Assembly (NCBI GenBank): GCA_004194705.1
Contig: SADC01000865.1
Location: 186,001 to 250,000 of the forward strand
Reading direction: 5' to 3'
Length of the DNA stretch: 64,000 nt
Source: Ditylenchus dipsaci
Taxonomy: Eukaryota > Nematoda > Chromadorea > Rhabditida > Anguinidae
Part shown: positions 34,001-56,800 of the stretch, one piece after another
Numbering within the stretch: position 1 is the stretch's first letter
Layout: each line of letters begins with the position of its first letter
Translations under genes and position numbers: made by a program
The notes under the pieces: generated by a model
What the model saw: the letters and a program-made list of their open reading frames with translations, nothing else
Told to the model about the DNA's origin: nothing
The model's database searches: none

Positions 34001-34992
34001 ACATTTTTCCTCGACTTCAACTAAATTTTAACCTTTTTGAGACCAATTTTTAATTTTTCTTATAAAAAATTAAAAAAGCGTGGAAAAAGTTACCCTTGCC
34101 TGAGCCTACAGCCTGAAAAATAAATTAGCAGGTTGGACGAAGGTAACCCCTTCCCTCATTGAGAGATAGAGCCAAAAAATTTAAAAAAAATTGCGGCATA
34201 TCCAGGTTGTGGTTCATTTTTACAGATTATGTTTTTCAATTCTAGGTGATCGATTTTGGAATAGCTAAAAGAATCTTTGAATACAAAGAGGAAAGTAAAT
34301 CGGTATGCTTATTTAGTTTAATTTCGTAAATACCGTAAAAACTCTAATAGCTCCTCTAATAACTCCCCTTCCTGGTTCAAAATCGTGTTTTTCTACTTTT
34401 TGACGATTGCTTTGATGAAAGTTACCACCTATTTTTTAGCCAGTGAGATGAGCTACCAAGTATGTGGTGATTTGCCTAAGATAAGTTTTGAAAAAATGGG
34501 TCTAAAACACCATGCCAAAACATGATTTTGACTCAGGGGGGGGGTACTAGTAGAGGCTTAACGATACACTCAAATAACCCCCTGAAATAATTCATCTACC
34601 CCATAACATAAATCCGGTTATTTGCAGGAGAGGGGGGGGGTGTCGGATTATTTGATTGGTCTTGTCTTAAATTTAATTCAAAGCCACTTTAAACCTCTGA
34701 AAGCGGTTCTTTTAGGCGTCAGTTCAAACAGTTTGACTGTATTTGGTCTCTAAATTTTTTAGGACTACATTCACATTCAAGGTTCAGAAGATTTTATAAA
34801 AGTGACTGGAGACGTTTCTTTGAACACGCTGTGCAATTATTAAAGAACTGTGCAATTGAGAGCTCCATGAAAAAACATCTAATATCTTCGGATGCAGAAT
34901 CGTTTCTCTCAAATAGCGAGAAAGATGCTAACCACAACGAATTTTTTTTCAAAAATCATCCATTTCTTTCTGATACTAAATTGCAAGAATGA
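28019..34992 (+). CDS. Protein-kinase-like gene, degenerate (probable pseudokinase or pseudogene)
   Basis: Exons: about 28019-28307, 30703-30836, 32001-32167, 34246-34302 and 34763-34992. The first has the glycine loop LGKGRQGVVQKV, the lysine in EFAMKIVE and the helix-C glutamate in VNEIRAM. The second is the hinge, NVYIFMELLNGWTL. The third has SYLHSIGIAHTGLHAENVFI: the HRD motif has become HTG and the following Lys is lost, while Asn is kept. The fourth has VIDFGIAKRI with an intact DFG. The last ends in a lobe-like NHPFLSDTKLQE and TGA. The third exon changes frame by one base at an A-run near 32053. The segment from the activation loop to helix G is missing. The 32167/34246 junction is one base out of phase, although the Asn-to-DFG spacing is normal. 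Catalysis is unlikely. It may continue from the exons at 24665-26193. Confidence 0.6.
28811..29050 (-). CDS. Candidate 3' terminal exon of an unknown minus-strand gene
   Basis: Minus strand: a TTTTGCAG acceptor near 29046 opens a GC-richer stretch readable as IRSGKANNTNVVRRSEETGA in one frame, ending TGA at 28811. A second frame (GFVLLHNQDLGFARIGSYSE, ending TAG at 28881) is equally open. AATAAA on the minus strand around 28806-28811 would suit a transcript end. No upstream exon was found and no family recognised. It could also be a transposon fragment, since a CAGGGTGTGTC end lies at 28670. Confidence 0.25.
   Translation of the reverse strand: MQILLQSKKKNYAPVSSFFIIKILDSRELAAIRSGKANNTNVVRRSEETGATKIHYSDPSLLSCSPLLFVTACERCAQW
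29538..29612. mobile_element. Very short CAGTCGA-type element
   Basis: 75 bases, beginning CAGTCTAAATTTTAATATAA and ending TTTATATAGACTG, with GGAGGTCGGTCACTAGGGC in the centre. Probably a deleted copy. Confidence 0.55.
29740..29875. repeat. GGCCCAATTTGAAATC word array
   Basis: About eight tandem copies of the 16-base word GGCCCAGTTTGAAATC in one orientation. No inverted partner array seen. Inside the kinase-like gene's first large intron. Confidence 0.65.
31245..31410. mobile_element. Miniature element with ATACGAGAAATTCCACAGTT ends
   Basis: Inverted ends ATACGAGAAATTCCACAGTT and AACTGTAGAATTTTTCGTAT. A second copy lies at 35318-35475. Both contain TAACTGTACGTTGATAAA. Confidence 0.7.
33301..33930. 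mobile_element. Foldback element
   Basis: Arms of about 50 bases contain TTTTGTAGCCCCAACAATGC (left, near 33315) and its near-complement GCATTGCTGGGGCTACAAAA (right, near 33898). Lies in the kinase-like gene intron. Confidence 0.7.
33945..34003 (+). repeat. tRNA-like fragment
   Basis: GCTAGCTCAACGGTGGGTTC resembles an A box, and TTGGTTCGATTCCCACTCGA is a good B box. It is too short for a full tRNA. Confidence 0.4.
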
Positions 34993-35317
34993 AAAATCAT
35001 AAATTCATGATACTAATTTCAAACTAACAAAAGTCATGTGATTATTGACGGCCCTGCCTGTGTTTTCAAAGAAATAGATTTTTTCAACAAGGCTTATTTT
35101 AACACTTAGATTTTAAAAGTCATTCTGTAAAATGGGTTTTGTAGAGCTTTTGAACTACGCTACGACATAGCGCTTATATACTTTTGTAACACCAAATACA
35201 CAATAGAACTTTTGATCCCTCGAAGTGACGAGCATGCTTCTCAAAATTTAAAATCACCTGACAAGTGTTTGATCTCTAATTTTCCATAGTATTTGGACTG
35301 TGTCTGTGCGCTCCTAT

Positions 35318-35475
35318 CATATACGAGAAATTCTACAGTCATCAAGCCTGCAGTTATCGAGGATAAAAAGGTGACTGATAACTGTACGTTGATAAAATTC
35401 TTCAGTTATAAACTTACACTTCTCGACACACCGCGAAACTAACCCAGAATAACTGCAGAAATTCTTGTATTTTCT
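35318..35475. mobile_element. Miniature element, sibling of 31245-31410
   Basis: Starts ATACGAGAAATTCTACAGT and ends ACTGCAGAAATTCTTGTA; shares GATAACTGTACGTTGATAAA with the sibling. Confidence 0.65.
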
Positions 35476-35514
35476 GAGAAAAATCCTACGGATTTCAAAC
35501 ATCTCAATTTACCG

Positions 35515-36715
35515 GGCGCAGGAGGCTTGGTGGGTTGGAGTTGAGATGCGCACACCCACATACCTTAGACACGCAGTTTTTTCGAATTTTTTCGAATCGT
35601 CCCATTTTTCACTCGTTCTGCGTCAAATCTGATATAGATGACCTTATACTGCTTTTAAAAACTAGACAGAAAACTTAAAAATCTAGACAAAAATGAGTTT
35701 AAAAATTTGGGTCTACCGGAGAATCCGGTCCTTTTTTTGCCTTGGTACCCCTGTTGTTTTTATTGAAAAATGCCTTGGTCCCCCCTGTCAATTATAGTAA
35801 TGATAATATGTTGATTACAGTGATCATGATGATTACAGTTAACATAATCACCTAAACCATGATCACTTTCAAAATGACAGGGGGACCAAGGCAGTTTTCA
35901 ATAAAAATAACAGGGGACCAGGCAAAATAAGGGACCGGATTCTCCTGTAGAGCCAAAAATTTATCAAAAAAGAAAAGAAATGCTGGTTTGCGCCTTTTCT
36001 CCCCATCGGCACGATCATGCCCCTTTAAACACAATTTACAAAAATTTACAAAATGCGCTTCAACCACTTCCCTAAGTTAACAAATGCCAAAAATCAACAA
36101 GGAGGCCAAGTCAAAGAACTATACTTCTCTTGTCCTTCTTTTTTCAATTTTATGTAACAGCGACTGAAATATCACGTGAGGGCCTGATAATTCACAAAAA
36201 AAATTAACAGGGAGACAAGGGCAAAAAGATGTCTTCTGCTAGTGTAGAGCTCTTTTTTCATCTTACTTTTTTGACGCCAGATTCGGAATCAGCGACCCAA
36301 ATTGGCTAAAGTACACTATTCAGCTGGCTGATGATTGATGTGGCGGTTGATAAAATCCAGGCGTGCCCAAGATTGGTTTAGATCGGGTCAAATTTGAAAT
36401 GAGAAAAATTAACAATTTTTTTTTTCGAAAAAAAAAATAATTTTCGTTTGCCATGGTCCCCCTGTGGTTTTTGGCCAATTTTTGCCTTGGTCCCTCTATA
36501 GTTTTAAGTCATTTTTTGACTTAATTGTCACTATTAAAACTGAAAAGATAAAATTTGAACATAAATTTTGTTAACCGGGGCCTACCGCATAAATAACTCT
36601 GGTATGCATGCTTTTTCATGCATCTAGAGTCACTTTCTAGTGATTTGTGTCTAAGGTATGTGGGTGTGCGCATCTCAACTCCAAGCCCCCAAGCCCCCTG
36701 CGCCCCCGTATAAAG
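35515..36715. mobile_element. Composite element with GC-rich inverted ends
   Basis: Left end (from 35515) GGGCGCAGGAGGCTTGGTGG, then GTTGAGATGCGCACACCCAC. The right end (to 36715) is the complement. It contains the TGCCTTGGTCCCCC foldback (35735-35928). A fragment near the right end, GGCCTACCGCATAAA to AAGGTATGTGGG, has a copy at 32848-32943. No transposase. Confidence 0.6.
35735..35928. repeat. Foldback with TGCCTTGGTCCCCCTGT ends
   Basis: Near copy of 13238-13398: two nested TGCCTTGG ends at the left, two GGGGGACCAAGGCA-type ends at the right, with GTGATCATGATG/CATGATCAC in the centre. Confidence 0.7.
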
Positions 36716-37170
36716 CGTTTTCACTTTTGTTCCTTTTTCTTTTGATCCTTTTTTCAGCCCCTGGTTTAACTAACCTGTTTTGTATTCATCGTTATTGTGG
36801 TTTGTGGTCCTAGAACCACGAATATGCTAGATTTTAGTAGGTCGAGCATATTTACCGATTTGCTCGAGCATATTCTTGTTTCACAACCCTAGTCGAAAAT
36901 ACAATATTACGGACACGTCTTTTGGCCGATCATAAGGACTAGCAAAGCTCAAAGTACTTTTACTATTTGCATGCGAGACACCTAACCGACTGCCACTGAA
37001 TTTGCGCAGACTTGTTGACAAACTAACTATATGTGTCGCAGACGAAGTGGATATGAAAAGATAAGCAAAACACAAAACCAATTGATCGTGCATAAAAGCA
37101 TCAATTCTTGAGCACAAATTTATTTTACGAGACATTTTCTCCTTCTATTAATTTCTTTGAATTATTTGCT

Positions 37171-49396
<12,226 letters not shown>

Positions 49397-50810
49397 TACC
49401 TTATGTGAATACGCATTCCGTCTTTTGTATAGATTAATAAATATAAAGACCGGCTAACCTTTTGTAAACGTGCTGTACAGGGTGTCTAAAAAACTACAGA
49501 ATTTTTTAAAAATTTTGTAATGACTTGTAATGACAATTTTGAGGTTCAGTCAATTATTTAAAAAGCTATAGATAAAAACTGTAATTTAGCATTATTCTGA
49601 AACGATCAAAAAATTGTACTGTGCAAGGAATCTTAGCGAAAATTTGTAAAAAAGTTGATTGTTTTGATTTTTTAGGGACTTTTTTTGAAAAATAGTTAAA
49701 AGAGGCATGTCAGCGTTTGAAATATTTTCAACTTTTTGCATAATAATGTTAGCTTGTGTAATGTATATTTTTCTCGCAATAAGTATTTTTCAATAATTTT
49801 TTTTCAAGGATTAAATTAAATTCAAAGATTCGAAAAATTTGTAAAAACAATAAATTTACCTGATGAACAGGTATAAATTACAAAAATGAAAACTTGTTTT
49901 TTGACCGGGAAATAATAACAAACAACAGATCAGATTGAGCAATGACCAGAAGACAAGACAATGACAATTAAAAAATATAATTTTAATTTAGTAGGCGAAA
50001 CAGTAAAAATGTAAAAAAACAAATAACAATTGCTGACAAAAGTTCAAAAGAGAGGAGTAAAACCGAGATCAAACAGACATCAATAAAAAAGGCAGAAACG
50101 TTTGTGTGTCGACTACTTTAAATCAGTCCTCTTTATATAGATTTTTTTGCAAAATTTCGAAATTTTTAATTTTTTTGTTTCGAAAATGGCACTTAGCTAT
50201 AGATAGGTTTTTTCGGGCAGATTTTTTTGCAGCTGATTCAGTCTTGCAGCTGATTTTCCCCTTTTGTAGCTGATTTAAACGAAAAGGTAGGTAAGGTCTG
50301 CTTTTTATTCTTCCCCGAAATAGTCAAAAATTGTATTGGTTTTATCTAAGTAAATCTTAAAACTCCTTGTTGTCTCTGGTTTGCTGCTTAAAGTTTGACT
50401 TATGTCGCTTGTAAATTGCTGTAATAGTTAGTTAGTAGGTAAACTGTGATAAGGAAATTCAGGCTGTCTGGCTGTAAATAGCTAAATTGATATAGCTGAG
50501 GGTGTATAGTTAACTCAGGCTAGCTAATTGTAAATAGTTAATTTAGGTTAGCTAACTGTAAATATTTAGGTTAAATAATTATTTACAGTCGCGATGGAAA
50601 TATTTTTTAGAAAGATTAAAAAAAATTTTATACCACTTTAAGAGCACAATGCCAGATAAAAGAGCATTGTTACCCACTAATTTACATTTTTAAAATTCTG
50701 TTGTTTCCTAAAACCGTGGTTTTTTAACTATAAACTGAACTGCATTTTTGCACCTGTGCTAGCGCGGGGCAAAGACAGCGTCGATATTGAAATTTGATAC
50801 ACTTATACGG
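49397..50810. other. Intergenic between two converging genes
   Basis: The plus-strand Ly6 gene and the minus-strand transporter end toward each other here. AATAAA for the Ly6 gene is at 49436-49441. A minus-strand AATAAA (TTTATT at 50304-50309) may serve the transporter. CAGGGTGTCTAAAAAACTAC at 49488 resembles a solo mariner-type end. No gene seen. Confidence 0.4.
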
Positions 50811-53800
50811 TTAAACTTCTCCATCCACACTTTCTTCATTGACTTCTTCCACCTTACAGTTTTTGTCACTTCGTTTCTTGTATTCTTCAAGCTCCCTGAT
50901 GAAAATTATTTTTGTATTTGTTTTATTTTTAATCTGAAAATGTCTAACCTGATAAGCTGCTTCTGTTGTTGTAGACTCTGAATAGTTCGTTGGTATTCTG
51001 TCAAATTCTCTTCAGATCGTTCTGTGAGGACTGACAATTTGCCACTTTGCACATCTAAGTCTTTGGCAGGCTGATAGTCCCCTGTAAGTTTTATTTGTTA
51101 AGCATTTAAATACATGGGAAAATCTAAAACCTTTACCTTCATTTTTGAGTTTGCTTCTTTCATGTTTGTGCACAATCGGGATTATACAGCTGACCAAACC
51201 AGCCAACACAATCAAAGTTCCAGCAAAATAGAAAGAAGCTAGAAATTTGATTTTGATTAAAAGATCAAAAAGTGATATGGTGTCAATTAACTTACCATCA
51301 TATGAGTTTGTAGCATCATACACAATACCTTAATTGAAAAATTCACAAATTACCAATTACCAATTTCAAACGAATCACAAACCAGCTAATGGAGTTCCTA
51401 GCAAAGAGGCGACCCCACGACTCACAACCAGCAAACCGAATGAATTAGTTAGGCGCTAAAAGCACAAAAACTTTTTTCAAAAATTTTGTCATTGAAAATT
51501 ACCTCAACACCTAACAAGTCGCTCAAAACAATAGAAGTTAGGCAAATATATGCAGCTTAAAAATTTATATATTTTTTTTAAATCCAATATAAAAATCCAA
51601 GTTATTAACTTACAAACAGCAAATCCAAAGAGTATAGAGTAGATGCACAGCCAGAAATAGTTGGGAAGCATGGGACAAATGCAGGTAAGCACGCCACAAA
51701 ACACCAAAGACCAGTTGTTTATTGCCAAAGCTGTGACCCATTGTCTGTCGGCCACCCAACCAAAAAATACACGACCTAAAATTTGTAAGTTGTCGAAAAA
51801 ATTTAACTCAATTTTTTTTACCAAATGTGTTTGTTATGCCGATTATTGATAACAGAAAGGTAGCTTCGGAAACATTAGAATTCTTAGCAACGGCCAAGTC
51901 AATAATGAAGACAAAGGGGACATAGAAACCAATCATACCAAGTATGTTGGAAAGGCTGAAAAGGTAAAATATATTATAGCTGACTGAATGTAACTAAAAA
52001 AATTTAGCTGTGGGTGGACGCAACTCCTCGTATTAGTTTACCCCTTAGAATGAGCTGGTTCAAACGGTGTGAAGTTGGGTTCATGTAAAACTAATTTCAT
52101 TGACGGTTTTTAAAACCAAGAATCCAGATGTACGGTATTCCGGTGCTGTGCTAATTCAAGACTCTATTGGGCTCTCTATGTGTTCGTGGGTCCCTCCAAG
52201 AAAATATGCCCTTGTCCCCCTGTTGATTTTCCTTGAGTTTTTTCTTGTGTCTTATTATATCTTGGGGTAACTCACTGACAATAATGCTTGCAAGGCCCTC
52301 GATTCCTCTAAGATAGACAATGTCTATTGTGTATAAATAAAAAAATATATAGAATTTCATAATATTTATTGCACCGAAATCTTTTAGATCAAATTGCCAG
52401 AAAAATGCAAAAAATTAGCTGGACGAAAGTTTTTGAACAAATTTTTTAACAACAGGGGGCCAAGGCTTTTTTTTCCGGCAGGACCACCAACATATATAGA
52501 GCCATCAGTTTTATGTAATTTAAATAATTCAAACAGGGTGTTGCAAAAAAGGTATTTTTCTGCCCAATTTTATAAAGCAATATTCGGTCATCAATATCAA
52601 TTTTTTTAGCAAAACGAAACGATTCAAAAAAATTCTGGTCCATCCTTTTTTTGCTGTGGATGCCTCTTATAAAGAGCTATTTTTAAATACAGTAAATTTT
52701 TTAAAAACATTACCATAATAAAAGCATGATTGGCTCCTTTAGCAGATTCAAATCAATCATGTCGGAGAACGCATTTCTAATAGGAAATGGTATCCAGCTA
52801 CACCATTTACTGAAAAAAACCCATTATTTTTAGGCTACTATTAAAGTTGATATTACAGTCAACTCTGGATACAGTGTACCCTCGATATAGTGTAGATCTC
52901 GATATAGTGTATATTTTTTTAACCTCATTTAGTCAGCTCTAAGCCAAACTGGCTTACAGTGTACCCCCGATATAGTGTAACCCTCGATATAGTGTATATT
53001 TTCCCGATCCCGCGAGCTGCACTGTATTGAGAGTGGACTGTACTAAGGTGGGTAATTTGGTACAATTCGGTTTCTGAGTATTCGCATTTCCCAAACCCGG
53101 TTCATTTCTCACCCAGGCGTGTACCTGACTGATGTTGCGAAGTTTGTAGCCCAAACTTTATGTAGCAAAAAAACTCTAACAGACAATTGCAATTTTGATT
53201 TACAAACTTTAAACTTTTTTTCACTTTTATATGCTATTTTATCTGACCAATTCTCAAGTATTTTTGAAATAAATTTCAAATATTTTTGATGCCTAAACAT
53301 TTTTTCTAAAAAATCTGCAAGTACTTTATCATTGTTGTCTTCAAACGCTTGTGAGGTCATTTTAAAAGTAAATTTAAAAGTGAATTTTCATCACCTTGAG
53401 GGATCAAGACAAATACTTTTTCTAATATTAGGTGAGGCTTTTTTGAATATTAGCCGAACCGATCGGATAAAATCCCATTCGAAAAAGGCTTACCTCGCAC
53501 TTTCATACTGAAGAAAATCATTTTCATCTGCACCCAGGCCTCCTAATCCCTGTATAGTCAACTTGCTGTTATAGAGGCTGCCACCCATCCTACTCGACAG
53601 CTCTGCCATATCACTTCCTTCTTGGGATGCTTTTGCTATGCTTTGTGCCACAACTCCCTGCAAATATACAGTTAACAGGTATTTTTTGCGACGGTAACTC
53701 ATACCATAGAAACAGAGATTTGAGATTCACGGTATGCTTTGTAATTTGAGCCTGCAAAAAAAACACTTAATAAACCACAAAACTGACAAAGCTACCAACC

Positions 53801-56800
53801 CTCATCACTGAACTCCTTGAGATTTCTGATTGAGCCTTGCAGGAACACATCCCGTCTACTTAAAGGTCGGTTAAATTCTTTAGGATCTATTCCCTAAAGT
53901 TTTAACAATAATATAGATTGGGTTTTTCAGTCATTTAACATAATAGCACTCACGCTTAGTGCTACTGACAACTAAAAAATTTCTTTTTTACTACTAAATT
54001 GGTTACAGCAACAACTAATACTATTGAATCGCCTCCTTTTATAGATGGCTGTGCCAGACTAATACGACTTAAAGATTGGGCGTAACTCCTGGCAGACATT
54101 CTAAAACGCTCAATAATTAAAATTAATAAATCGCCCAGAAAATAAACCTTGAGAGTTGACTAGTGAGATTGGGTTTAGATTGTCGAAAATCAATGCCGCC
54201 TATAAATTTTTTTTAATATTAGGCTTAGGCATTTTTTGTCAAAATTACTGATCTGCTTGAAATTAACAAATTAATTTTCACATAAAGTTTTATTAATTTC
54301 AATGTCAATTTTGTGGTACACGGACAATTCACGCCCAGGACAATTGACGCCCAGGACAATTCACGCCCGGGACAATTCACGCCCCGGACGATTCACGCCC
54401 AAGGACAATTCACGCCCTAGATAATTCACGATAATTCACGGCGCTAAATTTATATCCTGGTAAAGGATGTCTGGTAAATTGATCCGCTAATAGACTACAG
54501 TTTCGAATTCCGGTGGTGTTAAAGCAGGGGGGAAGCCATTAAGGATTGAAAAAGTGGCCTCCATGGCGCAATGCGTAAGCCTTCGCGTTTTTTGGCCAAA
54601 AATGGTGTTGCAGGTTCGATCCCACGTGGTGACATACTATTTATTTTGGCTTGTTTGTCCAGTTTAAAGGTAATTTGGGTCGCTGATTCCGAATCTTGCG
54701 TCAAAAAAGTCTAATCAATCCTAGAACTGGCCAAACAAGCCAAAAAAAATAGCGTGCCACTACGTGGGATCGAACCTGCGCACTATTTTAACATGAAAAA
54801 CGTAAAAAAAATTTGCTCCAAGTGGACGACCACTCGGTTTTGTTGATGAATGGGTTATTCAGTAGAATTTAGGTTGGATCATAGAAAAAATTCTAACTTT
54901 TAAAAGTTACCCGGGTATCACTACACTACCTGAGTTTCCCAACCTGGGTACGACTACCTGGGTACAAAAAAAACCAAGTGGTCGATCACTTGGAGCAAAT
55001 TTTTTTCACGTTTTTCGTGTTCCAAAACCTGTTTTCTGGAGTAATTCGGACATGCTGAAAATGCTTCGATAATAGTAAAAAAAGGTTTTGTTTGATATTT
55101 TTTGAGTATTTGGGTACGATTGATTTTACCAAAACTCAAAAAATACCCTTCAAAATGGCATTTAACCACTATCAAACCATCTTGAACATGCCCGAATAAG
55201 TCCATAAAACAGGTTTTGGAACCTGAAAAAATATTTTTTTATCTAAGTGGACGACCACTTGGTTTGGTTGGTTCAGACTAAAAAATTAAAATTATTACGA
55301 AATATTCACTGAACGTGAGATTGATAGTAAAAAAAAGTCATTGGGTACACTGAGAGTGAGAGTGAAAGTAAAACTGAGAAGCAGTTTTTCATGTTGGGTG
55401 AGAGTGAGGGTGCGAGTCATATTTAACTAAATTACTAAACCCTTTAGGGTGTGTAGCTACCCTTATTACCCAAATTCTGGGTGATTTAGAGGTTTGATAA
55501 ATAGAAAAGTAAATAAATAAAGTAACTTAATGTGAATTATCTAGGGGCGTGAATTGTCCTGGGGCGTGAATTGTCCCCGGGCGTGAATTGTCCCCGGGCG
55601 TGAATTGTCCCGGGCGTGAATCGTCCCGGCCGTGAACTGTCCCGGGCGTGAATTGTCGCGTACCCCAATTTTGTGTCCTTAGCTAAAGTAGCCAGAATTT
55701 CAAATTTATTTAAAAAGTTTGAATTTACAATAAGCTTATGACACTAACCCGCAATGGACGTAAACGCACTGTTCATACTGAAATAAAACAAAATGAATTA
55801 TCTCTTTTAGACTAATCTAGTCAAACCCACCTTGTGAGCGTGGTTTTTCTTGCCCTTGGAGGTAATTGTCCCTATTGGCAGCGTTGCTAGTGTTATTAGG
55901 TTCCACATTTCGATGTATTTGAGAGCCAGCTCTACTCTTGCTTATTGGTCTGTTATTCTCTGTAATCGGTGAAAGTTGTGGACGCAATGGTGTAGGTGTC
56001 TGAGGTGTGTCATCAAGTGGGATGCCATTCTCTTTCTTTTGTTCCGAGTTGTTGGCATTTTGAGCTATGGACTCGGCATTGTTAAGTAATGGTTGACCAT
56101 CCTCCTTGTCTGCATGATTAGTGCACTGCGAATTTGTCCGAAATGTGTTTCTCTTGAATGGACTTGCTGAAACAGTTAGACATACATAAAATTTAAAACC
56201 ATTTTATTATATTGAATTTTCAAAATACCTGTGGCGGTGCCAACTCCATCCTGTTCATCTTCCTCACCACCATTGGAACTAGAGTGTTCTTCAGAGCTCC
56301 CAACTTCTGCGCGGCTAAGTGCAGCTAACAAAGCTTGCTGTTTCATCTCTTCACTAAGCTTAATTTGTTCTTCAGGCACTGGAAGGGGTTTGAAAACAAA
56401 GGCACATAAGGCACAAATCAAGAGCATTATGGCGAATATATACAGTGTGATTTTCCAACCAAAAGCTGAATTTAAAGAGTTGAATAAATCTATGTCGAAA
56501 TATTTAATTTCGCTTACATTCTAACAGATATTTACACAGTAAAGGCATAACAGAAATTCCAAAACCAGATCCTGCAACTGCTAGTCCAGTAGCTAAATTT
56601 GATTACGAATTAAAAAATCAAGGCAATGATTGATCAGATTTTAAGAAAAAAATGATGTTTCTAAAAAAAAATTTTAAGACTTGTAATATACCGTTTTATC
56701 TCTAATTAAAGTCCAGGGTTTGAATATTCCGATCACCTTCCGATAAAGGCGTGAAAAAAACATACGTAGTTCTGTTAAAAATAAATCATCGTTCGAATTT

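Noticed and set aside
55769..55777. An upstream acceptor that would add a TGA to the small exon at 55749-55768
   Set aside because: The next AG (AACAG) gives a 20-base exon with the right phase and no stop.
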